Shown here one piece after another: positions 26,340 through 37,867 of a stretch of DNA of 64,000 nt. Within the stretch, counting starts at the first letter, position 1. Every line of letters starts with the position of its first letter. The notes below the pieces were generated by a model. The model saw nothing but the letters and a program-made list of their open reading frames with translations. It had not been told where the DNA came from and ran no database searches. The translations under genes were made by a program, and so were the position numbers. The stretch covers positions 248,001 through 312,000 of the forward strand of contig VZSE01004118.1 of assembly GCA_013398275.1 (NCBI GenBank), given 5' to 3'. Origin of the DNA: Promerops cafer (Eukaryota; Chordata; Aves; Passeriformes; Nectariniidae).

Positions 26340-26870
26340 GGGGTGCTAGAGGACTGAAAATGGACAAAGCCATCGCAGAGGCTTCACACACCAACAGAGA
26401 CCGTGGAGCAGAGCTGTTTCCCAGGCTTGGCATAGCCCAGCCCGCAGGAGACAAGCCCGCTGAAGAGAGAGAGCAGCTCTCGTTGGCTCGGTCTGAAGAG
26501 GACGAGCTGGAAAGCAGGCACCGCTGCCCGCTGGCATTCGCAGGGGCCAGATGGGTGGCTCTGCAGCTCCTTTAGCCACAGAGGGTCTCTTACCAGCAGA
26601 GCTGTCACAGTTAGGGACCTTTCTCCCAGCTCCGGCTCTTGGCAGGAGTGCGCTGCTGCGGATGCTGTTCGCTGCCCACAGGTGGCAGTGAGCCTTCACT
26701 GTTAGCCACAGAGAAGCCAAATTTGCCTCTGAGCCTTTTGGTGTCTGTGGGCATCGGCCTGACGGCCCCTGCTTGAGGTGCTCGGGTCTGGCTTTCGGGG
26801 GAGTGAGGGCCGTACTTTCCGCTCCTCTCTCCGAATGCTGTGACATAATCCGTGTGACTAGGAAGAGCCT
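26340..26870. other. GC-rich, moderately CpG-rich island
   Basis: About 530 bases of clearly higher GC with roughly two dozen CpGs stand out from the AT-rich surroundings. A 166-codon frame is open on the minus strand (26346-26846), with a composition (Ala, Arg, Pro, Ser, Leu) expected from GC-rich DNA and no recognised domain. It could be a CpG-island promoter of an unseen transcript or an unrecognised repeat. A second identical copy lies at 31822-32352. Confidence 0.4.
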
Positions 26871-28243
26871 GTAGGTCAGTCAGAATGAGCGAGATCTGCT
26901 GAAAAATTCACTCAAATCTGTGATGTCAAATGGTGTCAATATAGTTGGAAAAGCAACACTTCAAAGCAGAATATGTTTCAGAGATGCTGATAATTTTTTA
27001 TCCGTATCTGCCTGAACACAGGCCTGGTGTGAAACGACAGTGCAAGGGAGAGAAAAAAGAAAAGGAGCTGAGCAGATCAGAGGAAATCAGAAAACTGCTC
27101 ATGCTATTCAGAGTAATAAACTTTGCTGTCAACAAACAGAGCTTCCCCTGGATTTTTCAAAGGATAAAACCACTATTGTTTACATTTAAGCTATCCTCTC
27201 TCCCATGTCCTTTATCATAACAAAGTTATTTAGGTTCCGTATGAAACAACAGTATATATTTCTGATGTTCCAAAATACATGCTGAGTACAAATTTTCAAA
27301 CCTTCACAGATAAATAGATTAGATTAAAGAACAAAAACAATGGTGTTGAGTGGAAAAACAGACAGTAAGTAACATTTGACCAACCCATAAGCTGAAGCTG
27401 TTTGCATATATTGTATAAAATCTGGGTGTCTGTCCCTTCATTTTTGTCCTGGAATCAATAACTACATGCATCATGTAGGTTTGGGTTTTTTAGGGCCTCT
27501 TCCCTTTTTCTTTCCAAAAATAACAGCAAACTTCAAAGTGAAAAATAACATCAGCAAACTGCAAAAATAAAACAAATGTAATTTTGTCTCAAACTGCCGC
27601 CCAAATGTGAATTAACTATGTGAGTTTTTCTCTGCTCTCAGACAGCTGTGAACATCTGCCAAGTGACTGGAAACCCATTGCATATGGTGCCACCTGCATC
27701 TTGATACATAGCAACAAGCCAAGTTTTGCCATCATGTATGTTTTTGCATCTTCACTGAATCCACTGAGGCTGCATGCATGTAACTGAGAGTTTAATCCCA
27801 GTGAAGCTCTGTTGTGTTTCCCCATGACTAAATTCAGTGGACTTCAGTGGAGTCACAGGGTGTAACTGAGACCAGACACACTCTATTGATAAATACTTTT
27901 ACTAATAAATCCTTTTACCAGTCTGGTGCCCTGCTGCAAAATTTCCCTTAAAAAATGGATATTCTGAAAAATTGGTACTAGACATCTACAGCTTGGTGGA
28001 CTGATTTTAGGACAAAATTTTTAACACAACAGAGTCTTCTAGTGTTTTCTTGTGAAAAAGCAGTTCTGTGAGTCCTCCATTCGATGTCCCTGAGCCAATG
28101 TGGAGGCACAACGTGGAGGTCCCATGGGGAAGACTATCTCAGGATCTACATCTAGTGGGAAAGAGGTCTGGAAACAGGGCCTCAGAGGCCATCTGATTGG
28201 CTTTGTGGAGAGCAGTAGGTTCATCATGTTCAGCACCCAAACT

Positions 28244-28244
28244 N
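28244..28244. other. one-base assembly gap (N)
   Basis: A single N separates the two identical 5,481-bp blocks. Some short-read scaffolders write a single N when they predict that two contigs overlap but cannot merge them, which fits the flanking repeat. Confidence 0.97.
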
Positions 28245-30653
28245 TTTGACATGTCAGGCCATGTTACCATATCTACTGTGAAGCGAAGGGAAGCAAAGGA
28301 GCTCTTCCTTAGGTGTCTTAGTATCAGAGCCACTCTTTCTTTGTACCTGCCATTCCCATCACAGGCACTAGATAAGGCAGTCCTTTTGATGGCTTTAACC
28401 ATAAAAGCTAACATTCAAGGAAGATAAAAGGCTTCTTCTAGCTCTCTTCTTTATATCTCTCATTATCTGCTTCATACCTTCATGGCTGGAGAAAACATAA
28501 GCCAGTGTCCAGGATCTTTGGTATATAACATTTGGTCTATGATTGCCAATATCCAGTGGTTATTACACTTGGATTCCAGGTCCTGAATGTATTTTCTACG
28601 TTGTTTTTCAGGAGGGCAAAGAGCCAGTCTGGCCATTTCAGAGTACAGTTTCTCAAAAATGAAGAAAGTGAAGAAAACAAAACTATCAGGAGTACAAGTA
28701 AATTTATTCCATACCTACACAGTGGTGTATTTCTGAAGTCTAAAGTTAAATGCAATTACGGTGATAATGTGGTGGAATACCCCTTGACTTCCAGCAGAAG
28801 TGGTGTAAGGAGCTTGCATCTTCCAAATGGAGTAGTGTTGTTCCTGTTTTACAGGTGCATGAGGAGAAAGAAGCTCTTGGGAACCATATATTTGTGTTTG
28901 TTGTTCTTCCCAGGCCCCATACACATCTGTAGCAGAGGAAAGGCAAATACGAACATGCAGATATGTGTTTGCAAAATAGTCAAGAAGATGGGGAAATGGA
29001 AATCGATATGTAATGGAATTGACATGAAATGCAACTGTACAACTTCTGTATTTGTTTGGGTACTGACAACAGGAGAGAGAAAATTAATCTTCAAAAGGCC
29101 ATTACAGGACCCCTCTTCTTTCCTTTGCTTCTCTCACTGTAATCTTTCTTTAGCATAAGTGGGTGAAACACCTTTCCTTCACATACTTCAATATTTAGAG
29201 TGTGCAAGAGCCCAAGAAGGCAGAGCAGAAATAGTTGCAGGTGTACTAGGGAGGACTATGCAGCAAGCTTCAAATGCAGAACCAAGTACTTAAGATGTCT
29301 TATTAAGTATCATTTTATAACAACAAAAAAGTCTTTCCAGCTGCAAGCAAAAGCTGGGTCTCTAGGCAGCAGACAACAAATGCAGACTGCATTGGGACCA
29401 GAAAAAAGGATTCAGTTTACTTTCCTACTGGTGGTTCTCCCCACTGATTGCTGAAAGATGTATATAACAATTACACCAACAAAGAAACAGCTGTAAGATT
29501 AGGTAGGCTCAGTCCATGACTGCACAAGCAGAACAGTACAGTACTGTGGTCTGTCTGCTCCACTTATAGGGATTCACTCTATTTTCTGCTTCCAAACTCT
29601 GTGCCTGACCACAGTGTAACTTCTGCCCAGGCTGCTTCTCAGCCTAGAAAGTGGCAGACATACAATGCCAGAGGAAACTGTTGTCCCTTAAAAACAATAA
29701 ATTTCTCTCAGGTCTCATCACATTCTCTCCTACAAGCTTAAGATACGAATATTTGTAGTATGGTAGGAGAAAGTCAATTTAACCATGTTTCCTGTGTTGT
29801 GGAGATCAGCATTGGAGGCCTAGGGAAGACCAAAAGGAAGGAACAGCAGCATACAGTGATACAGCATGATTATCTTCCAGGTTCCAGGTATCTGCAATTC
29901 ACAGGCTTCAGAGCCAGCATATTCATGTTAGACAATCCTTCATAAATTTTATTTCACGAACTTATCTGATATTGTTTAAGCAAGCATGCATATGACACAC
30001 AAGCATATATTTGTACTTTCCTCTAGATTAGAAGAATCTGCTATTTTTATGGCTGATCCTGTATTTGCTCTTGGAAAAGCTGAAATGCATTTTACTCTGG
30101 CTCAGTTTCATGAATACTGATGAAAATATTAGTATTCACAAGGATACATATAAAAGGAAACTTCGTATTTCCATATAACTCAACATGTAAAGATCTGGTA
30201 AATTGTTATGTTTATATAGTAATCCTCAATCAAATATTCTAGGATTAACAGATGTCCTGAATCCTTTTATGTGCAGCTATGTCAGATATTGCCCAAACCA
30301 TAATAAAGTATTATAAGTTTGGAAACACCAAAAAAATGCTAACTCTTTGGAAGAAGAATTCATAAACAAATCTTTGTACCTTTTGGGAAAACAGGTACTG
30401 CATTGTAAATATTTATTATAGATGTATTATTAAGGAAGAGGCACAGCAGAAGTTTTATAGCTGGAACTAAGTTGCTATGAATAATTTTGTTAAAGAACAC
30501 TGTCAACAATACTTATACTGTGTCCAAATTGTGCTAAGTTTTTACACACTATTAGTAAGATAAGATCACATACCTATTGCAGTGTTTGGAACTCGCTCAG
30601 AGCCAAGAAGTCTGGCAGCACTCCACTGCAGTCAGTGCCTAAGCTCTTAACAG

Positions 30654-30997
30654 ATGGGTGTTACACAACGTGCCTCTCTGCACAGCCCGGCTCACCCGAG
30701 GGCTTCCAAGAGGCACTTTCCCCTACCCCAATGCCCCAGCGTGACTGCGCCTGAGTGTGCGAGATGGGGTGCTGTGAAGGGAAAGTCATTAAACCCCAAA
30801 TGCTGTGAGCTACTAATGAGTATTTTAAGGGCAAGTTGCCCTAGGCAAATTCTCACGTGGTGGAGGCGCAGTGGAGAGAATTTCACTCTGTTGCGTGCAT
30901 ACAGACTTCGGTGTGTCTGGCTGTGTATGGCTGGATTCTGCTCAGATACTCTGCTCTGTCTTCACTTGCTCAGGGGTAGAGAAATTTACAGGTGAGT
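30654..30997 (+). other. second copy of the exon-like patch with GTGAGT donor
   Basis: Identical to 25172-25515, including the ACAG|GTGAGT motif. If the duplication is an assembly artefact, this is the same locus listed twice. Confidence 0.25.
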
Positions 30998-31359
30998 TCA
31001 TGAATGCAAATGAATGCATGAAGTATGATGTTAGCCCTCACAACTCAAAGACAACTGTATGCAAATGTGAATGCCTAGATATTTAAATTCTCACAGGATA
31101 TAATTATAAAATAATGCACACAGAACCAGTCTAAACTCAGGTATATATGCTTGCTGTTGTTTACTTTACCTAGTTCTTAGGCTGTAAAAATTTATTTATT
31201 TATTATTTTTTTAAATGTAGGCTATTCCTTACTTTAATGCTTTCCTTTTAATTTTGTTCGGATTTTCCTCTTGGAACTCTATGTTAAAAATTTAGTTAGG
31301 GTCAAGAAACTTGTTTTTCATTCAAGAGAATTGTTTCCTTAGAGCACTCAGTCTTGTTA

Positions 31360-31454
31360 TGTAGTTTTAGGTAGTCCTGCAAGGAGCATGAAGTTGAACT
31401 CAATGAGCCTTATGTGTGTGTCCCTTCTAATTTGAGATATTCAGCAATTCAATG
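31360..31454 (+). mobile_element. second copy of the decayed CR1 tail
   Basis: Identical to 25878-25972 within the duplicated block. Because CR1 copies are independent insertions that diverge, two identical decayed copies inside identical flanks support an assembly or very recent duplication rather than two insertions. Confidence 0.55.
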
Positions 31455-31821
31455 AAAATGATGCAAAATTATTTTTCCCCTACAAAACATCAATTGAAAT
31501 TAGATCATCAGAGTTGCCATTCCAGAAAGATATAATTTGAAAAAACATTTGTTGTCTATCAATCAAGTTCTGGATGGAATCCAGGATATCTTAAAACTGT
31601 AAACACCAGGTTTTAGCCCACATTTCTTTAGAAAACCAGGTTTGTGAGGCTAGAACTATTGTCTGTTTCTATTCGTTTGTCCTGTTCACCACTAATAATG
31701 TTTCAAACATAGCGATTTCACTCTAACAGAGAATATGAAGTCTGCCATACTACCAAGTTTTTCTAGGTCTGGAGACAGCAGCATCCAGTCTGTAAGAAGG
31801 ACACCTGTGGTGATCTTTTAT

Positions 31822-32352
31822 GGGGTGCTAGAGGACTGAAAATGGACAAAGCCATCGCAGAGGCTTCACACACCAACAGAGACCGTGGAGCAGAGCTGTT
31901 TCCCAGGCTTGGCATAGCCCAGCCCGCAGGAGACAAGCCCGCTGAAGAGAGAGAGCAGCTCTCGTTGGCTCGGTCTGAAGAGGACGAGCTGGAAAGCAGG
32001 CACCGCTGCCCGCTGGCATTCGCAGGGGCCAGATGGGTGGCTCTGCAGCTCCTTTAGCCACAGAGGGTCTCTTACCAGCAGAGCTGTCACAGTTAGGGAC
32101 CTTTCTCCCAGCTCCGGCTCTTGGCAGGAGTGCGCTGCTGCGGATGCTGTTCGCTGCCCACAGGTGGCAGTGAGCCTTCACTGTTAGCCACAGAGAAGCC
32201 AAATTTGCCTCTGAGCCTTTTGGTGTCTGTGGGCATCGGCCTGACGGCCCCTGCTTGAGGTGCTCGGGTCTGGCTTTCGGGGGAGTGAGGGCCGTACTTT
32301 CCGCTCCTCTCTCCGAATGCTGTGACATAATCCGTGTGACTAGGAAGAGCCT
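31822..32352. other. second copy of the GC-rich island
   Basis: Identical to 26340-26870 within the duplicated block. It has no independent support as a gene. Confidence 0.4.
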
Positions 32353-33725
32353 GTAGGTCAGTCAGAATGAGCGAGATCTGCTGAAAAATTCACTCAAATC
32401 TGTGATGTCAAATGGTGTCAATATAGTTGGAAAAGCAACACTTCAAAGCAGAATATGTTTCAGAGATGCTGATAATTTTTTATCCGTATCTGCCTGAACA
32501 CAGGCCTGGTGTGAAACGACAGTGCAAGGGAGAGAAAAAAGAAAAGGAGCTGAGCAGATCAGAGGAAATCAGAAAACTGCTCATGCTATTCAGAGTAATA
32601 AACTTTGCTGTCAACAAACAGAGCTTCCCCTGGATTTTTCAAAGGATAAAACCACTATTGTTTACATTTAAGCTATCCTCTCTCCCATGTCCTTTATCAT
32701 AACAAAGTTATTTAGGTTCCGTATGAAACAACAGTATATATTTCTGATGTTCCAAAATACATGCTGAGTACAAATTTTCAAACCTTCACAGATAAATAGA
32801 TTAGATTAAAGAACAAAAACAATGGTGTTGAGTGGAAAAACAGACAGTAAGTAACATTTGACCAACCCATAAGCTGAAGCTGTTTGCATATATTGTATAA
32901 AATCTGGGTGTCTGTCCCTTCATTTTTGTCCTGGAATCAATAACTACATGCATCATGTAGGTTTGGGTTTTTTAGGGCCTCTTCCCTTTTTCTTTCCAAA
33001 AATAACAGCAAACTTCAAAGTGAAAAATAACATCAGCAAACTGCAAAAATAAAACAAATGTAATTTTGTCTCAAACTGCCGCCCAAATGTGAATTAACTA
33101 TGTGAGTTTTTCTCTGCTCTCAGACAGCTGTGAACATCTGCCAAGTGACTGGAAACCCATTGCATATGGTGCCACCTGCATCTTGATACATAGCAACAAG
33201 CCAAGTTTTGCCATCATGTATGTTTTTGCATCTTCACTGAATCCACTGAGGCTGCATGCATGTAACTGAGAGTTTAATCCCAGTGAAGCTCTGTTGTGTT
33301 TCCCCATGACTAAATTCAGTGGACTTCAGTGGAGTCACAGGGTGTAACTGAGACCAGACACACTCTATTGATAAATACTTTTACTAATAAATCCTTTTAC
33401 CAGTCTGGTGCCCTGCTGCAAAATTTCCCTTAAAAAATGGATATTCTGAAAAATTGGTACTAGACATCTACAGCTTGGTGGACTGATTTTAGGACAAAAT
33501 TTTTAACACAACAGAGTCTTCTAGTGTTTTCTTGTGAAAAAGCAGTTCTGTGAGTCCTCCATTCGATGTCCCTGAGCCAATGTGGAGGCACAACGTGGAG
33601 GTCCCATGGGGAAGACTATCTCAGGATCTACATCTAGTGGGAAAGAGGTCTGGAAACAGGGCCTCAGAGGCCATCTGATTGGCTTTGTGGAGAGCAGTAG
33701 GTTCATCATGTTCAGCACCCAAACT

Positions 33726-36660
33726 AAGCTGATTTATTTTTGGAGCCTCCTGGTCTGGAATGGCCCCAATCTGAATGCCCAGAGCAAGTAGGAGACCCAT
33801 CCCGGAGAGCTGGCAGGGAGGGTACAGGAGGTGAATTCTGTGTTGTTTTGTCTCATCAGTCCCTGCCATAGAAGAGAAGTTTTGTTCTTAGGCTACCTAG
33901 AAAGAGATACTAGGTAGACAATACTTGTACTCTTCAGGAAAACAAAACCCTGCTTAAAAGTCCCCATATCACCTTGGAACATAATTTTAAATTCTGATTG
34001 AGTTACTGCAAAGGAAAACATCAAAAAGAAATTTGCATTTTTAATATTTTTATTTAATAAAATTAATCCTTGCAGTCTTTGTTATTTTGTATACGATGTG
34101 CTTTTGTGACTCTTTTGGGCAGAGTAATTTTCACAGGATCTGCATATTGCAATTTTATGCAGGAATAAAGTTCACATACAAAGTGAAGCCAGAACTGTCT
34201 GGCACAGAGCTCCTAAGGACAGATGGTGCCACCTGCATCCTTGAGTAAGAATAGTGCTAGCCAGGTTTGTAAACAATGACCTATTTAAGTGAAAGAGGGG
34301 GAAAAAATCCATGAGCTCTCTTCCTATCTAAGTACAGAACATTTACAGCAATAGAAAATTATTAAAATTAAGCATTATTGAGAGCTGTGTATTCACTGAC
34401 TCAGAGCTCTCAGGATACATGAAGTTCTTACTGCTGTTCAAGTCTGTTGTTTCTCTCTTGCCACTCAGCTTCTTTCCCAAAATATATTTGAGCCACAGAT
34501 CCTGGGGGTTTATATACAGACCTCCCCTATGTTCCCCTTCTTCCTCTGACCAAGGTTATTCAGCCTTGCAGTTTAGTTTAAGCCGAGGTTTTTGACAGGC
34601 TTATTGTTGCAATGAATTTGCAGTTGTGTCTTGATACCATATTATCTTGCCACTGAAATGAAAGATGTCACAAATTCAGCTCTGAAGGGAGCACTGATGA
34701 TTTAAATGTCATTTGAACACACATTTCTTTAAGAAGTAGTAAGAACAATCAGCGTAAAGGTAAATAAGGGAAGGAGAAAACAGGGTAAGCATGTGAGTTT
34801 TTCTTAACATAAAAAGTATTATATTTACAGGAAAAACATTTCTTTCATTATCATTGGACTCCATTTCCTGGTACGAAAATATTTATGTTGTGTGCATTTA
34901 AAATTTCATCTGTCTTTTGTGGAAAGATGTTTGAAACCAGTCTTTCACTTATTTAATAATCAATTATTCCCAGAAGTTTGTGTGTTTGTGTGGGTATACA
35001 GATGCATGTCTATACACCACATTTTGTGCCTAGTGAAGAATTTAAGCAGTAATACAGGCACTGGCTGACATTGAGTTTGCTTCTTTTTCAGCATTGTTAA
35101 CTGGCAATCAGATGAAATCTAATTTGTTTCTAGAGAAGTGAAAAGATAAAAAAACTTTGAGTTTTAGATCTTACTTTCCTTTCTAGATTTCTTCTAATAC
35201 ATGAAAGAAGAGTCTATTCAGACCTACTATCTGCTTGGTGTTTTTGAAACCAGCAGAGGCTACAAGGTCTGTTGACAGATCAGTCTGTTGATAGTTGACA
35301 AAGGTGAATGTCCCCTAGGTTCTGGCACCTCACATTTTAGAAATAGACTTAATTGGTGCCTTCTACCAAGAGATAACAGTAAAAGTTTAATCAGTAACAT
35401 TATTTTATGTCGGGCTGAGCAGAAATGAACCAGAACACTTTCTGAGGTCTTGCCATTCAGTATAAAATGAAATAAATACTCAAAACAATCAGGCTATAAA
35501 AAAGGCTATTAAAAAACACGTCACCAAATTTTTACAAACTTTAAAGAAAGCTTTTTTCCATTTGAATTACGGGATAAAGTCTGTGTCTGCTTTTGACTTA
35601 AATGCCCAGTTTTCTCCATTACAAATTAGAATTCTTTGTGGTGGAGAATAGTTCAGGTGGAAAAATGAAAACATCCCCTTCTCAGTGCAGTTGGGAGCCA
35701 CGGCAATCAATGTTCAGGGAAATGTTTGTGTATACCTTACAGTGCCACAAAACAACACCCGGTTTTGATTTGTGTAAGCTATATTTTTATTAATAAAATT
35801 ATATGAACATTGTTTGAAGACTGACTAAAGCCAGAATGGTGGTTTTGTATGACATCTATGCAATTTAGATAGAATTCATATGAGGTAAAGTAATATGGAT
35901 ATTTATAGTCACTTTTATTTTCTGTTGTGCTTGAGGTTGTTAAACTTTTTTATGCGTTTTTCTTTTTAGACTAGGGACCCTGAAAAAAATATTTGAAATG
36001 TATCTGTAGCACATGCGTTTTCATAAACTGTATTTCTATTTTACCATGCAAATACAAGAATATCCCTTTTGCGCCAGGAAAGTGAGGTTTGATAAACCCA
36101 GCTGAAATGGAATTTAATGAAAAGAAATGAATGAGGCCTTTACAGATTAGTTCATTGAATGGTTTTAAAAGTTTCAAATTAAATGACACATTAAAATGCC
36201 TGCTTTGGCAGGTTTTCTGGCACAAAACAGCTACAACAAAATGTAACTAAATCTCTTTTAACGTTTGAGTTATAACAAAACCACAAGAGAGATTTTTTAA
36301 CAAAGACCAGGCTACAGACAGGACTGAACAGTCTGAACACTGACTTCTGCACTTATAAGCCTCAATGAAGTGTTAGTCTCCCGTGCATAAGTAAACAATA
36401 AGCCTGTAGAAGGAAATAGAGGCTTTAAAACTGCTTCTTTTACCTTAAATCTGGTTTCTCAGACCTCTCCAGGTAGGCTTTCAAGCAACAAAGTGACCAG
36501 ATTACTATCTTCCATCAAGTGTCTTGACAAGTTATTTTCCAGCCTAGTATTACTGAAAGCTTAATTTCTCCTAATGACTTGATATACAAGCTCCAGCTTT
36601 CAGAGGAGGTTGTTTCTCAGGAGGAAAATATATATATAACCTTATTCATTTCTGCATTGA
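33726..36660. other. unique, very AT-rich non-coding DNA
   Basis: No gene or mobile element is recognised. Open frames are short (up to about 84 codons). The region is markedly AT-rich and free of obvious repeats, which would be compatible with a gene desert or a long intron. Confidence 0.5.
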
Positions 36661-36767
36661 TTTTTTTTTTTTCTTTCAGATCCTGCAGTGTGATATTGAA
36701 CCCGTCTCAAGGCTAATATGCCGGGAAAATGTAGATATTAAATAAATAAATAAATAAATAAAATAAA
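36661..36767 (+). other. candidate terminal exon: acceptor, 21-codon tail, stop, AATAAA run
   Basis: A 12-base T run followed by CTTTCAG (AG at 36678-36679) is a strong 3' splice-site motif. Directly after it, one frame reads 21 codons (ILQCDIEPVSRL, then ICRENVDIK) to a TAA at 36743-36745. The stop lies inside an (AAAT)n run at 36739-36767 that supplies several AATAAA hexamers. The arrangement would fit a last coding exon with its polyadenylation signal, but the reading frame is too short to be convincing and no upstream exon was identified. Confidence 0.25.
36739..36767. repeat. short (AAAT)n microsatellite
   Basis: About six tandem AAAT units, drifting to AAAAT at the right edge. Confidence 0.85.
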
Positions 36768-37867
36768 ATTTTAAAGAATTATTTTCTAAACACTGCCTGA
36801 AACTCTGTTAATATAATGCTTTCTTTATAAATTTTAGGTTCACTGCCTGTAATTTTTCTTGAATTTAGTGAGCGCTGAAATTTTCTGTGATGTATATTTC
36901 CATTCACTCCTGAAAAAAAAGCTGAGTTTCTTCTGAATTTAGAAGGAAAGAAGCCCAGACAGGACAAGCCTGTGTGGTCCACAGAGCATTTGAACACTGA
37001 AGGAGCAGTCAACCTCTTTGCATGGGAGAACAATGCAGCTGAAGTCAGAGTTTAAGGATAGGTGGGGTGGCTAGTAGTCCTTCTCTGGAAAGAGTCATGT
37101 GGGGACTCTCAGCAAGGGAACTAGACAGCACGGCTATCAAGTGTTTGCTGCACATGCAGAGGACTTCTGTTTACACCTCTTGATAAGGTTCTTTCATATT
37201 TCATCCAACCTCAGGAGATCAATTCATGTGTTTGCGAACGTTTCCTCGCCAGCAAAGAAAACATAGTAAAATGAGAAGACTGCCCTCTGTGGGAAGGCTA
37301 ACTAAAAAAGCTGCGACTGAGAGTGGAAGAGTAAGGAGTGAATTACCATAAGACAAAATCAGAGAATTAGAGCTGCTTAACTTATCAGTAGGGCTGTTAA
37401 ATCCCCCTGTGCCATGAGGACACTGCGGGAGCAGAAAATCTGGACCACCAGCAAAATTAATACAGTCTCCTGAAGTTTCTGATGTTTGATATAACTGAAT
37501 AAGCTCAGATCCTTTATCCACGGTGTAACAAAATATTTACTTGGTGCTGTCTTTGCTGCCTTAAGCTAAACAGAAGTTTTCACACTGACTATTGTGGGAA
37601 CTGGGGTATTCAGGAGGAGGAAGAAGTTAGATACGTCCCTCAAAAAAGAAAAAAGGAAATCAGGCAGAAGAGTAGTTGGTAGACCTTAGCCAGAGGATTT
37701 AAAGAAGAGGCAGATGCTAAGAAAATGATCATCAAAAGCTGCCAGCACAACTGAAAGGAAAGGCCTATTACTTCTAAATGGATGTCTAGAGCCTTTTGCC
37801 ATTTGACAGTTTAGAAGGTCATTCTTTTCAGAGGTTTACAAGCTTACAAAAATTAGCTTCTTTGTGT
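36768..37867. other. unique non-coding DNA
   Basis: Nothing recognised. The longest open frame is about 100 codons on the minus strand (37219-37521) with no domain. Confidence 0.5.

Larger units (their letters stand above)
22763..28243. repeat. first copy of a 5,481-bp exact direct repeat (probable contig overlap)
   Basis: This block begins TTTGACATGTCAGGCC and ends TTCAGCACCCAAACT. The same sequence recurs 5,482 bases downstream with no difference that I noticed, and every open frame in it reappears with the same translation at that constant offset. It ends exactly at a single N. The content is otherwise ordinary AT-rich DNA with a decayed CR1 tail and a GC-rich island. Its right edge being an assembly gap, rather than a sequence junction, points to two contigs sharing an end. 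Confidence 0.95.
28245..33725. repeat. second copy of the 5,481-bp exact direct repeat
   Basis: This is identical, as far as I can read, to 22763-28243. After 33725 the sequence continues uniquely (AAGCTGATTTATTTTTGG), and before the first copy it is unique as well. The repeated block is therefore the right end of one contig and the left end of the next. Nothing in it (no divergence, no junction sequence, no terminal microhomology) looks like a biological tandem duplication. Confidence 0.95.

Noticed and set aside
26346..26846. 166-codon minus-strand frame
   Set aside because: It lies in a GC-rich island, overlaps other open frames, and has no recognised similarity. Its second copy is only the assembly repeat.
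22763..33725. Segmental duplication as a biological event
   Set aside because: The exact abutment to a one-base gap and the absence of visible divergence fit an assembly overlap better. Not excluded without reads.
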